This document shows, in pieces, positions 11,163-22,353 of a stretch of 64,000 nt of DNA. Numbering within the stretch: position 1 is the stretch's first letter; each line of letters starts with the position of its first letter. The notes beneath the pieces are model-generated. The model searched no databases and had not been told where the DNA came from. It saw nothing but the letters and a program-made list of their open reading frames with translations. Source of the DNA: Macrolepiota albuminosa (taxonomy: Eukaryota > Basidiomycota > Agaricomycetes > Agaricales > Agaricaceae); contig JAMWFC010000055.1 in NCBI GenBank assembly GCA_027475525.1, positions 2,753,042 through 2,817,041 on the forward strand, written 5' to 3'. The position numbers and the translations under genes are program-made.

Positions 11163-12288
11163 ATGGGCACCCAACTACAAGAGCTTCTGTATGTAGTAAA
11201 GATTACATCTATCGAAAGTCGTCAATTCAAGCGGAAACTTTTTGAGAAATCAAAATCATGAGTATAATCAGTAAAACATATTGAATGTGATATTCATAGA
11301 TCGTTGAGAACAAGCTCCAAAGTTGTATCCTACTGGGGCTAGCAAAAGGTTGGTGAGCTATGCATGGAGCCTCGCTAACAATAAGGCATTTATTTATAGA
11401 TTCAAGTCTGTGTAATAACCTCAAGACCTGGAGAAGTTTATGGAAAACATAGGTTCTGTCCCATCCCTTGTCTTGTAAGAGGTCCTACAGTGTTCACTAG
11501 GTATCTAGCAGAATGTTCCCCCTTCTCCCAATGCAGATTGCTGTAAGCATGCTGCTTACAGAACAACGATTCGACTTTCCGCCACAACTTTCGACTGACA
11601 CAACGCTTCGGAACACGATCGATGGCTCGCCCTTTGATCGAATAGGAGACGGAACCTTATTCTGGATTGGTATTTAGATACGAGCGTGTATTTTCGAGAC
11701 CAACTTTTCCCCCGAATACTAAGACTTGTTCCATTCTGTTACCAGCTATCTAAGTGAAGACGGATCTCCGTGGTCCCTTACAATTGCAGATGGATCATGA
11801 CTTGTGGAGTTGTAGCTCACATTGAAGTTGCAGAACTAGGAAAAAAAACAAGGGTAGACAGCAAAAGAAACTCGCAGCATGTAAAGCAGATCAAGTAGAT
11901 CTGATGGCTTCTTATTGCTAGACTCACTTTGTTAACAGTTGTGGATTTGAAAAGTAATCCATAGTCGATGAGAATAGTAGATCAATCTTTACTCTGCAAC
12001 TATAACGTGCTTGAAAAAACTAAAGCAATGAAGAAGAGAAAAGATAAATATTACTTAATTTAATTCCAAGCAGCACCAAGGTTGTGTGGAAACATCTTTA
12101 AATCCAATCATAAGATCTGGCAGTTTTCATATTCCTTTTGGGTATTGTATGTACGAGTGAGAATACGATGATCGACCAACCAGGTCGTTGTTCATCCTTG
12201 CAGAGCAAAAATACATTAAACTTGAGTGAATGTAGAAGTAAAAGGGCAAGCATAGCCTTGTACATAGGGAAAGATTCAATACATGGTA
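11163..12288. other. Gene-poor region downstream of PLC, copy 1
   Basis: No gene is supported. It contains a perfect hairpin, CTGTAAGCA-TGC-TGCTTACAG, at 11541-11561, which is conserved in copy 2 (47939-47959), and a 49-codon open frame that starts just before it (ATG 11531) with no recognisable domain. Confidence 0.6.
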
Positions 12289-13073
12289 TCAACAATGACA
12301 TAATGTTCGAATAACAACAGACGTCTCGGTTTCAGTGCCCGCATCCATCACGGTCTTGTCTATTTCATCCACTCCGATAATGCCTTGATCATTGACTTTG
12401 GGCTACTGTTAACTTTAAGAAATGGGTTACAAGTTAAGGATCATCGATCATCTATTAAATCAAAGGCTTTGATAACTACCTCTGGCTCAATACCGACTCT
12501 GGCAGAAACCGACTTAAAAGCCACATGAGCTTGGGTGGAGGTCCGCTTTGATGCAAATACTGGCTTGTTCGTCCTTCAGGGCCTTGAGAAGTCAAGACAG
12601 CGATTTAGTTACGAGATCACGACGAACCAGATTCTTCACCTCTCCGGTCTCAAAGTCGTGCCTCAATCGCATAACCGACGAATTGGATTGTCAAGTGGCA
12701 GCGACACTGACCTTGGAGCTCAAGACGGGAGGTTTGGTAACTGCAGAGGTCGTACGAGTCAGTATAACTGAAAGAGCACTCAACGTGTGCACAGCAATTC
12801 TTGCGAAGATACCTGGCAATTCTGAGTCATGAAAAGTAGACTGGAGTTGCTTTGTGACTTTAGCGAGAAGGATGTCGATGTCGTCAGGTATAAAGGCTTT
12901 TGCAAACAGCTTGGCTTAAACATTAGCTGGGGTATCGCAAGAGTTGGACAGACTTAGCACGATTGAATAACATGGGTTACATGGTTGTCCGTCAATTTGG
13001 TAAGGAGCGACAAAAGGAAGTGCCATATTCTACAGTCATAGGCAGAAAGAACTTTGAAAAACGGAGGAGCCAT
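12289..13073 (-). pseudogene. Unidentified minus-strand coding remnant, copy 1
   Basis: Protein-like segments on the minus strand include FIPDDIDILLAKVTKQLQ (near 12840-12900), KSVSARVGIEPEVVIKAFD (near 12470-12530) and a C-terminal stretch beginning GIIGVDEIDKTVMDAG that ends at a stop at 12289. They fall in different frames, and the plausible GT..AG introns between them do not restore a single clean frame. It may be a decaying gene or one I failed to splice. Sequence between copies diverges more here than in the PLC gene, as expected for relaxed constraint. No domain recognised. Confidence 0.35.
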
Positions 13074-13874
13074 TGAAAGTCTTGTGTGCATCAATGGATG
13101 AAGTCTATTTATACCGCCGGCAAGCCAGGACTAAAGGGCGGGGGGAATGCGCTAATAGTCGTTTGAGTAGAAATCCATACGTGAGTGCCAGTGCCCATTA
13201 CTTTAAGGATCCCAAGTGTTATCGGTGGGTAGACCATCAGACCACCTGTTATCAAGTCATGGTGCGAGGAATACAAGCCTTTTGGACTGTTCAATCAGGC
13301 TTGCTTAACTTCGAATTATCCGGTCGTGGTCACGAGAAAGCAAGTAGCCAAGAATCTCGTGATTTGAACCTCACGACTTGCGGTGAATCTCAGGAAGGCA
13401 CCCACGCGTGTTCTCTCGGCCAGCAGTACAGAGAAGAACATTATAAGCTTTGCACTCTCAGGGTGTCCCCAAAAGCCCTATGACCCGCGTGACAGGCTCA
13501 TAAACAGTAAATGTTTCGGGGTGTACTAGAAGGGCATGGCGATCTGTGGATGATTTCCACTGCCAGGAATGCGGCTCTGCTGCTCCTTCGATCTCTCGAG
13601 GTCCATCCCGGTCGATAAGTGTCGTAGTCTGGTGCTTCCTGGTCTATCGTTGAAATTCACATTATCGGATTGCAGAGGGAGCCTATCGTCACTTTACGAT
13701 CAAGTTGCGAGTTCTAAGGCTGCTTCTCGTCGATTTTAGCGACGCAACACAGAGGGAGCCTATCGTCACTTTACGATCAAGTTGCGAGTTCTAAGGCTGC
13801 TTCTCGTCGATTTTAGCGACGCAACAACCATCGTCATTACATCATTGATGGGGTGTGGGAGCTTCGGCGAGCAT
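13074..13874. other. Upstream region of the beta-mannosidase locus, copy 1
   Basis: No gene supported. In copy 2 the equivalent DNA leads into the beta-mannosidase promoter. Here it ends at the Gypsy LTR, and it contains one 77-bp tandem duplication that copy 2 lacks. Confidence 0.6.
13673..13826. repeat. 77-bp tandem duplication (13673-13749 / 13750-13826)
   Basis: Exact tandem units of 77 bp. The same sequence is present only once in the other copy of the segment (around 50050-50130), an internal control showing the doubling is not part of the ancestral locus. Confidence 0.92.
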
Positions 13875-14860
13875 TGATACGTATGCCTCCACTGAGGCAG
13901 ACAAAAAGGCCAGAAAAAGCTCTAATATACCCTATAAAAACCCGCTGAAACCTGTAAGCGTGGCAGTCGAAAACCGTAGACTGAGAGCGGCTCACCAAAA
14001 ACACCACCCCGGACTAAGTAAAGACGAGTACCCAGTCAATAAGCAGTAAAGGCGCAGTGAGGGAAGCGACGATCAAAGATTGATAAGACGACAACAGCCG
14101 ATGGGTGGCAGTGCTCGGCAGGAAAACGAGCTCGGCATAAGCTCCGAGCTCCGATCCCCATCAAAGATGCCATCACCCATCGACAGCGTCATCAAACCGC
14201 ATCTCCGACCCGAATCCGTTACATTTCGTCGTTCACGACCTCTCACCACAAAAACCCTAGCCACCGCAACCACGAAACAACGACAAAGCAAGCCCGAGAG
14301 AAGGAAAAGGATACAGAGGGACAAAAGGATAAGGCAAGGAAAGAAGTGGGACGGCAGTGGAGGAATAATTAGCCAGGCAAGGCAACGGACAAACCATTAG
14401 CCACGACGGCAGCCCCGGTAACGCAGCAACCGGGGCCCAGAACCGGCACAATCGTGTCCCGGACAGGAAACGACGAGACTACGAGTAAACACGGGGGAGC
14501 TGGCATGGTCCGTGCAACGAGGGGAGAGGTATAAAAGGAGGGCGAAGACGGGGGAGTCGGGCAAGCAATCGCCTTGCCACGGCTCGGAGTCCCCAGGGAG
14601 TGGACGTCTTAGGCCAATAGCATACAGATTGTCTTCGGGCTTTAGTAGTAATACTTATTTGCGCCCATTTCGAGTGATAACTTTAAGTTTTCATTCAAAT
14701 AAAACAATTAAAAATTATACACTACTTTTACAAAGTGCGCGTGAGTGTAGCTCTTGCCCCACGTACTCTGTGAACTTGTGGAGTTGAAATATAATAAAGT
14801 TCAGTCTGGATTTCATTTCGGACTACTTTACATAGAGTAAATAACACATTTCGCATCATC
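13875..14860 (+). repeat. 5' LTR of the Gypsy element (3' limit inferred)
   Basis: The first 315 bp (13875-14189) repeat at 23873-24170 apart from an 18-bp insertion here near 14118 and a few substitutions. I extend the LTR to about 14860 because a strong TATAAAAGG lies at 14530, AATAAA-like signals lie near 14697 and 14792, and a TGG-starting candidate primer site lies at 14861. If the LTR really ends near 14189, the rest would be leader sequence. Confidence 0.6.
14530..14538 (+). promoter_or_regulatory. TATA box of the Gypsy LTR
   Basis: TATAAAAGG in a GC-rich context, about 330 bp before the candidate primer site. A second TATAAAA occurs at about 13931 in the part shared by both LTRs. Which one drives transcription is not resolved. 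Confidence 0.45.
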
Positions 14861-14878
14861 TGGAGCCCACCGCGAGGG
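14861..14878 (+). other. Candidate primer-binding site of the Gypsy element
   Basis: TGGAGCCCACCGCGAGGG starts with TGG, the complement of the tRNA CCA end, and lies upstream of gag in the expected place. The tRNA is not identified. Tentative. Confidence 0.35.
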
Positions 14879-15182
14879 GGCTTTTGTTGCACAATCAAAC
14901 ACTTTGTCGGATCTCCATTTGGAGTCCAACCACCCAAAAAGAAACATTAGTTTCGCACCGCCAGGTTCTTGGCCCGGCACGCCTAAGGTTACAACACCAA
15001 GGGCAAAAACCATTATTTCTCCCAGGAGAAGAGAAACTCGTGCATCCTCCAAGGGCACAGTTGCTAGTCTCCCGGATCCAGACGTTGTACTTCGTAAACG
15101 AAAACTTCGGACTGAGAAGTACACGCCTACACCACAAACACCTAAGTCTTCATTGCCTGAGCCAACTAAGTTGACCAGCATT

Positions 15183-16552
15183 ATGGAGCAACCCATGCGC
15201 TATAAAATGCCATTGCCTGAAAGTAGAGATGCACCTAAGTTCAGAAGCAGTGAGCCTGCTGAGGTTCACAGGTTTCTGCAGAGAATGCAGTCTCTATTCA
15301 ATCATGCAGGCATTGTGGAGGATGGAGAAAAGAAGAAGAGGTTATTAGAATATGTGGATGCAGAGACTGAGCAGGAATGGAGAGGGTTCGAGTGGAGGAT
15401 GGAGAAAAGAAGAAGAGGTTATTAGAATATGTGGATGCAGAGACTGAGCAGGAATGGAGAGGGTTCGACAGTTTTGAGGATAGATATCCTTGGGCCACCT
15501 TTATAAAGGAGGTTAAGGAATCATACCCTGAAGCTATGGATGAGGCAGGAAGCATGGCAAACCTGGATCGGATCTGTAAGGAGCATGCCAGGCTAAGCAG
15601 AGGGGATGCCCCTGAGCTGCACTCCTTAATCAGAAAATTCAGGGCTGAAGCCAAAAAGCTGGATAGTGTTGTAGGGAATGGGGTATTGGTGGATAAGTTT
15701 ATGGGGTGTTTTACACCTACCCTGGCAGAGTTAGTGGAGGAGAGACTCATCCACAAACATGGCCATTACCGGGATCCTGCTCGTAATCGTCACAAAGACA
15801 ACAAGTATGACTTGTCTGAAGTGATTGCAGTGGTGACCGCCCTGGTAGATGGGACAACTGTCAGGAAGACTAGGGGAGAAACCACCAACAGGGAGGTGGG
15901 TGGAGTAGTAGTGAAAAATGAAGAGGCAGAAGAGAGGATGGCTCATCTGCAAGACTCTATGGTTGCCATTGGGAAGCAGGTTGGCAGCATCCAAAGTGCT
16001 ATGCAGGCTCTGCAAAATAGCCAACTGGACATAAGGAATGCCTTCCTAACTACCAAAAGCCACCATGGAGGGCAAACAGAGAGGCCTGCTCAGGCCATGA
16101 TGCCAACCCCTGGTGGAAGCACATACTGCTTCTACTGTTGGGGAACTGGTCATCGTATAGCTGAGTGTGAGCAGGTGAAATCAGATGTACAAAAGGGATG
16201 GGTGATACTAGTAGATGGGAGGACTAGAATGCCCAACAGAGCTCCTCTACCCAGAGAGCCATCCAGCATATCACCACATGATAGGGTGATGAAGTTACAT
16301 GACTCTCAAGTGGGGTTATACTTTGGCTGGGCTGAGGAAGCTCAAGACATCCCAACCTACTCTACTTACACCAATGCTGTAAGAGATACTAGGGATGACA
16401 TGTTGGAGCGCATCCAGCATGGAGAAGCAGACAGGCTAGGAGAACTGGAAAAGGGCTTTCAAAGACTGACAGAAGTCATGTCAGTCTTAGTCAACACCAG
16501 GCATGCTCCTAGTCCTGGTGAAGGACAACAAGGAGGGTCCAAGGATTTTTGA
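15183..16552 (+). CDS. Gypsy gag protein (frame broken once by a 77-bp join)
   Basis: Encodes a capsid-like region (LFNHAGI.., EWRGF.., DRYPWATF) and a CCHC zinc knuckle CFYCWGTGHRIAEC near 16125-16167, followed by a coiled-coil-prone tail, ending at TGA 16550-16552. Position 15392 is a join between two identical 77-bp units. Ignoring one unit puts the upstream and downstream halves in one frame. The first in-frame ATG is 15183; the frame is open further upstream without an ATG. The stop overlaps the start of the protease frame, which is -1 relative to gag. Confidence 0.85.
15315..15468. repeat. 77-bp tandem duplication (15315-15391 / 15392-15468)
   Basis: Exact tandem units inside gag. 77 is not a multiple of three, so it produces a false frameshift. 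Probably an assembly join. Confidence 0.92.
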
Positions 16553-17574
16553 GGAGCTCAATGAAGAAAATGGGGGAAGCTCCACCAGGAATACCCACAT
16601 TGACAGAGAGACAGCCACAAAATTCCTGGAAAGAAAAGCTGACTTTGAGGATTCCACCCAAAGTGGCACCCAAGTTGGACTTACCTTTTGAAAAGGTGCC
16701 AGCTTTGAATGAGAGGCAGGAGGTACCAGTGCAGGACACTGGTAGGAGTTCCATTCAGGGAACTAGGAAGGAGTTGGAGAAGATGGTTGAGAAGCTGTGG
16801 GAGGTACCAGTACCACTAACCACCAGAGAACTTCTGGATGTGGCACCTGGTTTGAGGGAGGTTATGGTACAGAAGTTGGTACCAAAGCCTCCCAGGCCTA
16901 AGGAACCCAATATTCCTAGGGCAGCTGCTCAACATCTAACAGCAGTGGAGAAAGAGCCTGACAAGATAGATGTTAATGATCTACCTATGGCCACCTACTT
17001 CATTGCAGATGGAACACAATCTGGCTTGCCTACTGGTGCAGTAGTGCACCAAGATTGTGTTGCCACTTACTTGGAAAATATCCCAACAGGAGAAAAGCCA
17101 GTAGTGGTATATGTAGCTAGAGAGTTGCAGGTTCTGAGATCTCTCAACCCAGTTGTCAATCAAAAGGGAAGAGCAGAGGCAATTCTAGATAGTGGATCTC
17201 AAATAGTCTGCATGGCTTTAAGAGAGGCTCTCAATCTAGGGTTGACTTGGGATCCAGACATTAGGCTGAGGATGGAGAGTGCCAATCAGCAAGTGAATGA
17301 ATCTGTTGGTTTAGCACGTAATGTGCCATTCACTTTTGCTGAAGGGTTTACTATCTATCTACAAGTGCACATTTTTGAAAGTCCTGCTTATACTGTCTTA
17401 TTGGGTCGTCCATTTGACACCTTGACAGAGAGCAACATTCAAAACTTGCAGGATGGCAGTGCCATCATCACCATTCGAGACCCTAATACAGGTCGTCGAA
17501 CTGCCCTGCCTACTATTGAAAGAGGCAAAATGCCAAAGGCAGGGGCTGCTAGGGAGAGTGAAGCAAAATTTTGA
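16549..17574 (+). CDS. Gypsy protease region
   Basis: Aspartic protease of the retroelement, which processes the polyprotein. The frame carries AILDSGSQIVCM (catalytic DSG) near 17180-17215 and a later hydrophobic-Gly motif, YTVLLGRPF, near 17390-17415, the usual flap and ILG elements of Ty3 proteases. The N-terminal 180 residues are a Pro/Lys-rich linker. It overlaps the gag stop and is -1 relative to gag. Its own stop at 17572-17574 lies in TTTTGAG, and the next frame (RT) is again -1. There is no strong independent start: TTG at 16549, ATG at 16561. Confidence 0.8.
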   Translation: MRSSMKKMGEAPPGIPTLTERQPQNSWKEKLTLRIPPKVAPKLDLPFEKVPALNERQEVPVQDTGRSSIQGTRKELEKMVEKLWEVPVPLTTRELLDVAPGLREVMVQKLVPKPPRPKEPNIPRAAAQHLTAVEKEPDKIDVNDLPMATYFIADGTQSGLPTGAVVHQDCVATYLENIPTGEKPVVVYVARELQVLRSLNPVVNQKGRAEAILDSGSQIVCMALREALNLGLTWDPDIRLRMESANQQVNESVGLARNVPFTFAEGFTIYLQVHIFESPAYTVLLGRPFDTLTESNIQNLQDGSAIITIRDPNTGRRTALPTIERGKMPKAGAARESEAKF

Positions 17575-17576
17575 GT

Positions 17577-20500
17577 CTCGAGGAACTGGTTACAGACCAG
17601 GGAGAGATTGCAATAAGTCTTGCTGAGACTCAGGAAGGGGAGATTGTGGTGACTGGATATTCTATGGAACATAGTAAATTCAGTCAGGAAGAGTTGAGAG
17701 ATGTGTACTTGCATGCTTTTACAGCGTGACTGGATATTCTATGGAACATAGTAAATTCAGTCAGGAAGAGTTGAGAGATGTGTACTTGCAGGCTTTTACA
17801 GCAAGCAGGGAGTGTGAGGAGAAGGAGCAGAAGACATTGTCAGCATATTTGAATGGGCATTTAGCTCAAATACCTGACAGTCTTGAGGAGCTGCTAGTAC
17901 AAGAGGAAAACTTAGAGTCAAAAGCAGGTGTGGGGGAGACTGCCCAAGTATTTTCTAAGAAATACAAACCTGTGGCTAGAAAAGTTAAGCCTGTACTAGG
18001 TACCTCACCTGAGGAGTTTAGAATTGAGAGGTGCATTACTGGAGACCCACTGGCAGACATGCCTCAGTTGGATCCCAATCCACCAGAGTTCAAACCCACA
18101 GGGAGATACACAGCTGAGTGCAAAGAAGTCATTGACCAAGCCCATGGTGATGGTTTTCTTTGGCCAGAGGAGATGAAAGCAGTACATCACCTTATGATGC
18201 TGCAAAACCAGGCTTTTGCATGGGATGATTCTCAAAGAGGCAGGCTGAAGGAGGAATTCTTCCCTCCAGTAATCATGCCAGTAATACCTCACACCCCATG
18301 GGTGTTGAAGAACATTCCTATTGCACCAGGTCTTAGGGATAGAATCTGCCAAATGATAAAGCAGAAGATTGAGGCAGGGGTCTATGAACCCTCTAACTCC
18401 TCATATCGCTCCCAATGGTTTACAGTGTTAAAGAAGGATGGTGAAAGCTTGAGGATAGTCCATAGCTTGGAGCCTTTGAATAAAGTGACCATAGCACATT
18501 CTGGGTTGCCACCAGCAACTGAAGAGTTAGCCAGTCACTTCTCAGGCAGAGCTTGTGGAGGAATCTTTGACTTGTATGTAGGATATGATGAGAGAGTACT
18601 AGATGTGCGCTCTAGGGATTATACTACATTCCAGACACCATTTGGAGCTCTGAGGTTGGTTACTTTACCAATGGGATGGACAAATTCAGTGCCTATCTTC
18701 CATGATGATATTACATTCATTTTGAAAGATGAAATACCACATGTAACTTGGCCATACATTGATGATGTACCAGTCAGAGGGCCACCTCATAGATATGAGT
18801 TGCCAGATGGTGGTTGTGAAGTCATACCAGAGAATCCAGGCATTAGGAGATTTGTATGGGAACACCTGCTCAATGTGAACAGAGTGTTACAAAGAATCAA
18901 ATATGCAGGGGGAACTTTCTCTGGGAAGAAGTCAGTAGTATGTGCAGATGAGATTGTGGTTGTTGGCCATAGATGCTCTTATGAAGGGCAGAAGCCAGAA
19001 ACCAAGAGATTTGCCATAGTGATGGGATGGGGTGACTGCAGGGATAAACATGAAGTAAGGTCATTTTTAGGGACCTGTGGTACCTTTAGATCCTTTATCA
19101 AGGACTATGCCAAGGTAGCAGCACCTATCAATAAACTTACTCAGAATAATGTACCTTTTACTTGGGGAGAAGAACAGCGCTCTGCAATGGCACAAATGAA
19201 AAAGTTGCTAGCAGAAAGTGCTCCTTTAAAACCCATTGACTATGAGTCAGGAGGTGCAGTAGTTCTGTCAGTGGATACATCCTGGATGGCAGTGGGTTTT
19301 GGAATCTTCCAAGAAGACCCAGACAATCCTAAAATGCGCACTTGTGCCAAGTTAGGATCTATCACCCTGAATGAGAGAGAAGCTAGATTTTCTCAACCAA
19401 AAAGAGAGCTGTATGGTCTCATGAGATCTCTGCTAGCCAACAAGCATTGGTTAGTTGGTTGTAGAAAACTAGTGATAGAGACAGATGCCAAGTATCTGAA
19501 AGGGATGCTAGGAAATCCAGGAGTAGGACCCAATGCCACTATCATGAGATGGATTGAGAATGTCCTACTCTACCACTTTACCTTAAGGCATGTGCCAGAC
19601 AAAACATTCAGTGTGGATGGATTGTCAAGGCAGCCTAAGCAGCCAGGAGATGAGGAGTACCCACCAGTTGATCCTGAGTTAATGGATGAACCCAAGTCTA
19701 TGAACTATGAGTATCCAGACAAGATCAATAATATACCTGGTTGGGAGGACTGGGAACCTTTGGAACTTGAAGAGTTTGCAGATCAAATTGACACTAGAGG
19801 TGGCTATCTAAACATGGTAGCTACTGAAGTATCAGATTTTGAGCAAGAACTTTGTAAAGCCAGGTCCCAAGAGCAGGAACTTAGAGATGGCATCTTGAGT
19901 CAAACACCAGGAACTTTGAGCAAGAACTTTGTAAAGCCAGGTCCCAAGAGCAGGAACTTAGAGATGGCATCTTGAGTCAAACACCAGGAACAAGCATGAA
20001 TCCAGTAGCAGTATTAGCTATGACCATGCCTCTGTTACCAGTGGAAGACCAAGAAGCAAGGGTAGAAGACACACAAACTTACCTAGAACACCGGAAAGGT
20101 AGTGAGGGTGAAGACTGGGATAATCTGCTACCCACAGGGTAGAAGACACACAAACTTACCTAGAACACCGGAAAGGTAGTGAGGGTGAAGACTGGGATAA
20201 TCTGCTACCCACTGTTCAGAGCTGGTTGCAAGATCCAGGTACAGAACCCAAGAATCTACAAGGCTGGGATCTAGAGAAGTTTAAGAAGTTTGCTAGGCAA
20301 TTCTTCTTTGACAAGAAGGGGAGATTGTATAAGCGCTGTCATGAGGAGAAACATAAACTAGTAGTCCAAATTGATAGACGAATGTTCATGCTTAAATCAG
20401 CCCATGATGCCTTAGGACATAGGGGAGCCTATGCTACCAAGATGCTCATACAGGAGCGCTTCTGGTGGCCTGGCATTGAAGGGGATGTGCAGTGGTATGT

Positions 20501-21626
20501 TGGGACTTGTCACAATTGTCAAATCAGACAAAAGACAGTAGTCAACAGGGAACCAACTGTAACTTTTACTCCCTCCATCTTTCAAACAATTCACATTGAT
20601 ACCATGCACATGACACCAGCCTCCAATGGCTGTAAGTACATAGTACATGGCAGGTGTGCCTTGTCTTCTTGGATGGAAGGTAGACCCCTGAGGAAGGAGA
20701 ACCATAAGACCATTGGTCAATGGTTGTTTGAGGATGTGATTTGCCGCTGGGGCTGCATTGCAGAAATCATCACAGATAATGCTGGACAGTTCAAGCAGGT
20801 CACTGCCTGGTTGGAAAAGAAGTATGGGATTAGAGGTATTACTATCTCTCCCTACAACTCACCAGCCAATGGTAGGATTGAAAGACCTCATTGGGATGTC
20901 AGGCAAGCTTTGTTCAAAGCCTGTGAGGACCGCACCAAGTGGTTCTGGTTCTTCTACCATGTAATGTGGAGTGACCGTATCACCATTAGGCAGAGATTTG
21001 GATGCTCACCATACTTCATGGTCACTGGTGCACATCCCACTCTACCCTTGGATCTAGCAGAGGCCACCTGGCTGGTAGAATTACCAGAAGGACCTCTGAC
21101 TACAGAGGAGTTGATTGGATATCGTGCTAGAGCCCTAGCCAAACACCATCAACATGTAGAAGAGATGAGAGAAAGAGTTGGGAAGGCTAAGCTCCAATGG
21201 GCATTGAAGTTTGCAGAAGAGCATAAAAGCTCAATCAAAGACTTCAATTTTAAACCATTGGACTTGGTACTGGTCAAAAACATGACTACTGAAAGTTCAT
21301 TCAGTGCTAAGATGTTGCCACGTTTCCATGGGCCTATGGTAATAATTGCCAAGACTCAGGGTGGTAACTACATTGTAGCAGAACTAGATGGGTCAGTTTG
21401 GCAAGCACGGGTAGCTGCTTTTCGAGTTGTACCTTACAAGGCTCGCAAAAAGCTAACTTTGCCTCAAGGCATAGAAAAGTGGGTGGACATTACGCCTACT
21501 AAGCTAAAAGAGCTAAGGGAAGAACTACGAAAACCTACAGAGTTAATCACCAAGGACATCTCATTTGGCACAGTAAAGCTCCATGAGCCTACTGACCAAG
21601 AGTTGGGCCTGCCTCCAACTGATTAA
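17577..21626 (+). CDS. Gypsy reverse transcriptase - RNaseH - integrase (two false breaks)
   Basis: RT: substrate-pocket motif LPMGWTNSV near 18669 and catalytic YIDD near 18757. RNaseH: VLSVDTSWMAVGFGIF near 19266, E in REARFSQPKRELYG, IETDAKYLKG near 19479. Integrase: HHCC zinc motif (H..H in SAHDALGHRGAYAT, CHNCQIRQ near 20510-20530) and a D,D,E core (HIDTMHM near 20593, ITDNAGQF near 20770, GRIERPHWD near 20873). No chromodomain is seen after the integrase. As written the frame breaks at 17726, 19915 and 20136, each a 77-bp join. Treating one unit of each as duplicate leaves a continuous frame to TAA at 21624-21626, so the element could be coding-competent. Confidence 0.88.
17649..17802. 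repeat. 77-bp tandem duplication (17649-17725 / 17726-17802)
   Basis: Tandem units with a period of 77 bp and one mismatch (T/G near 17714/17791). Lies between the protease and RT frames. Removing one unit lets the RT frame be read back to 17577, close to the protease stop. Confidence 0.9.
19838..19991. repeat. 77-bp tandem duplication (19838-19914 / 19915-19991)
   Basis: Exact tandem units between RNaseH and integrase; causes a false stop at 19973-19975. Probably an assembly join. Confidence 0.92.
20059..20212. repeat. 77-bp tandem duplication (20059-20135 / 20136-20212)
   Basis: Exact tandem units just before the integrase zinc domain. Probably an assembly join. Confidence 0.92.
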
Positions 21627-22353
21627 AATCCAGAAAGATGAAATATATTTCTAAGGAAATAAAAATAGTTCAGGCTTATTCCGGATTTAACAGTATAAGG
21701 AGAGAAGGTGTGGGCAGTAGGAAGGATCACTCAAAGAGGGTGCTAGTCTAATCAGGCTAACTACCACTCGCATACGGAAAAACTCCTTAAATTAAGTCCA
21801 TAAACTAATTAAGTTTACAACGGGACATGGGCACAAAAGGTGCCAATGTGCGATGTTTTAAACTAAAAAGTTATGGCTTAATAAGGTTTTGGCATATTGG
21901 GCCTAAGGCACCAACGTTCTAGTACAAACCAAGTCCGTGAGCTAGGAAAGAGTCGAGCATTGACATAACTACATCAACGCGCGAGTTCGAAACTGGTCAG
22001 GGATGAAAGTTCTACCTAGACATGAGCGTAGCCGACCAACGCGCGAGTTCAAACCCAGTAGAAAACTAAAAACGCTGACTAAAGCAGTCAACGTCCAAGG
22101 TCAAAACTGAGGACAGGACAAGCTGAGTACAGGGGACCGGTGCACGCGTGTTCGAGCCTCCAGAGGGGAGGAATAAAATAAATTCGGAAAAAGAAAAGAA
22201 ACATGTTGATAAGTTATCAATCGAAAAACTTAAGAGTCACATGTTTCGGGATAAAGGAATATATTGGGGTACTACGGATTAGAAGAGGAGGGGGAATTAT
22301 TTTAAGGTTACGTTAGGCAAAGACACAGTCGATGCTTGCAACGAAGAGGGCGT
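21627..22353. other. Non-coding spacer of the Gypsy element
   Basis: Sits between the pol stop and the 3' end of the antisense gene. Contains a purine tract (near 21698-21709) followed by TG, which could be a secondary polypurine tract. Two similar stretches, GCGCGAGTTCGAAAC and GCGCGAGTTCAAACC, lie near 21980 and 22040. No gene seen. Confidence 0.6.

Larger units (their letters stand above)
2322..13874 (+). repeat. 11.5-kb duplicated segment, copy 1
   Basis: Matches 38744-50183. From about 4702 to 12535 the coordinate offset to copy 2 is constantly 36398, so there are no indels over about 7.8 kb and only scattered substitutions. The AT-rich left end carries several small deletions relative to copy 2, and the right 1.3 kb has more substitutions and small indels. 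The left edge is the Copia LTR and the right edge is the Gypsy 5' LTR. Copy 1 is therefore bounded by two transposon insertions, and 77-bp joins lie at or near both. It may be a haplotype copy or a true duplication. Confidence 0.95.

Noticed and set aside
13300..13390. GGTTCAAATC on the minus strand resembling a tRNA T-arm
   Set aside because: The stem does not fit tRNA geometry and no anticodon or D-arm was found.
21975..22160. tRNA-like B-box sequences (GAGTTCGAAAC, GAGTTCAAACC)
   Set aside because: No cloverleaf or matching acceptor stems could be formed; treated as non-coding element DNA.
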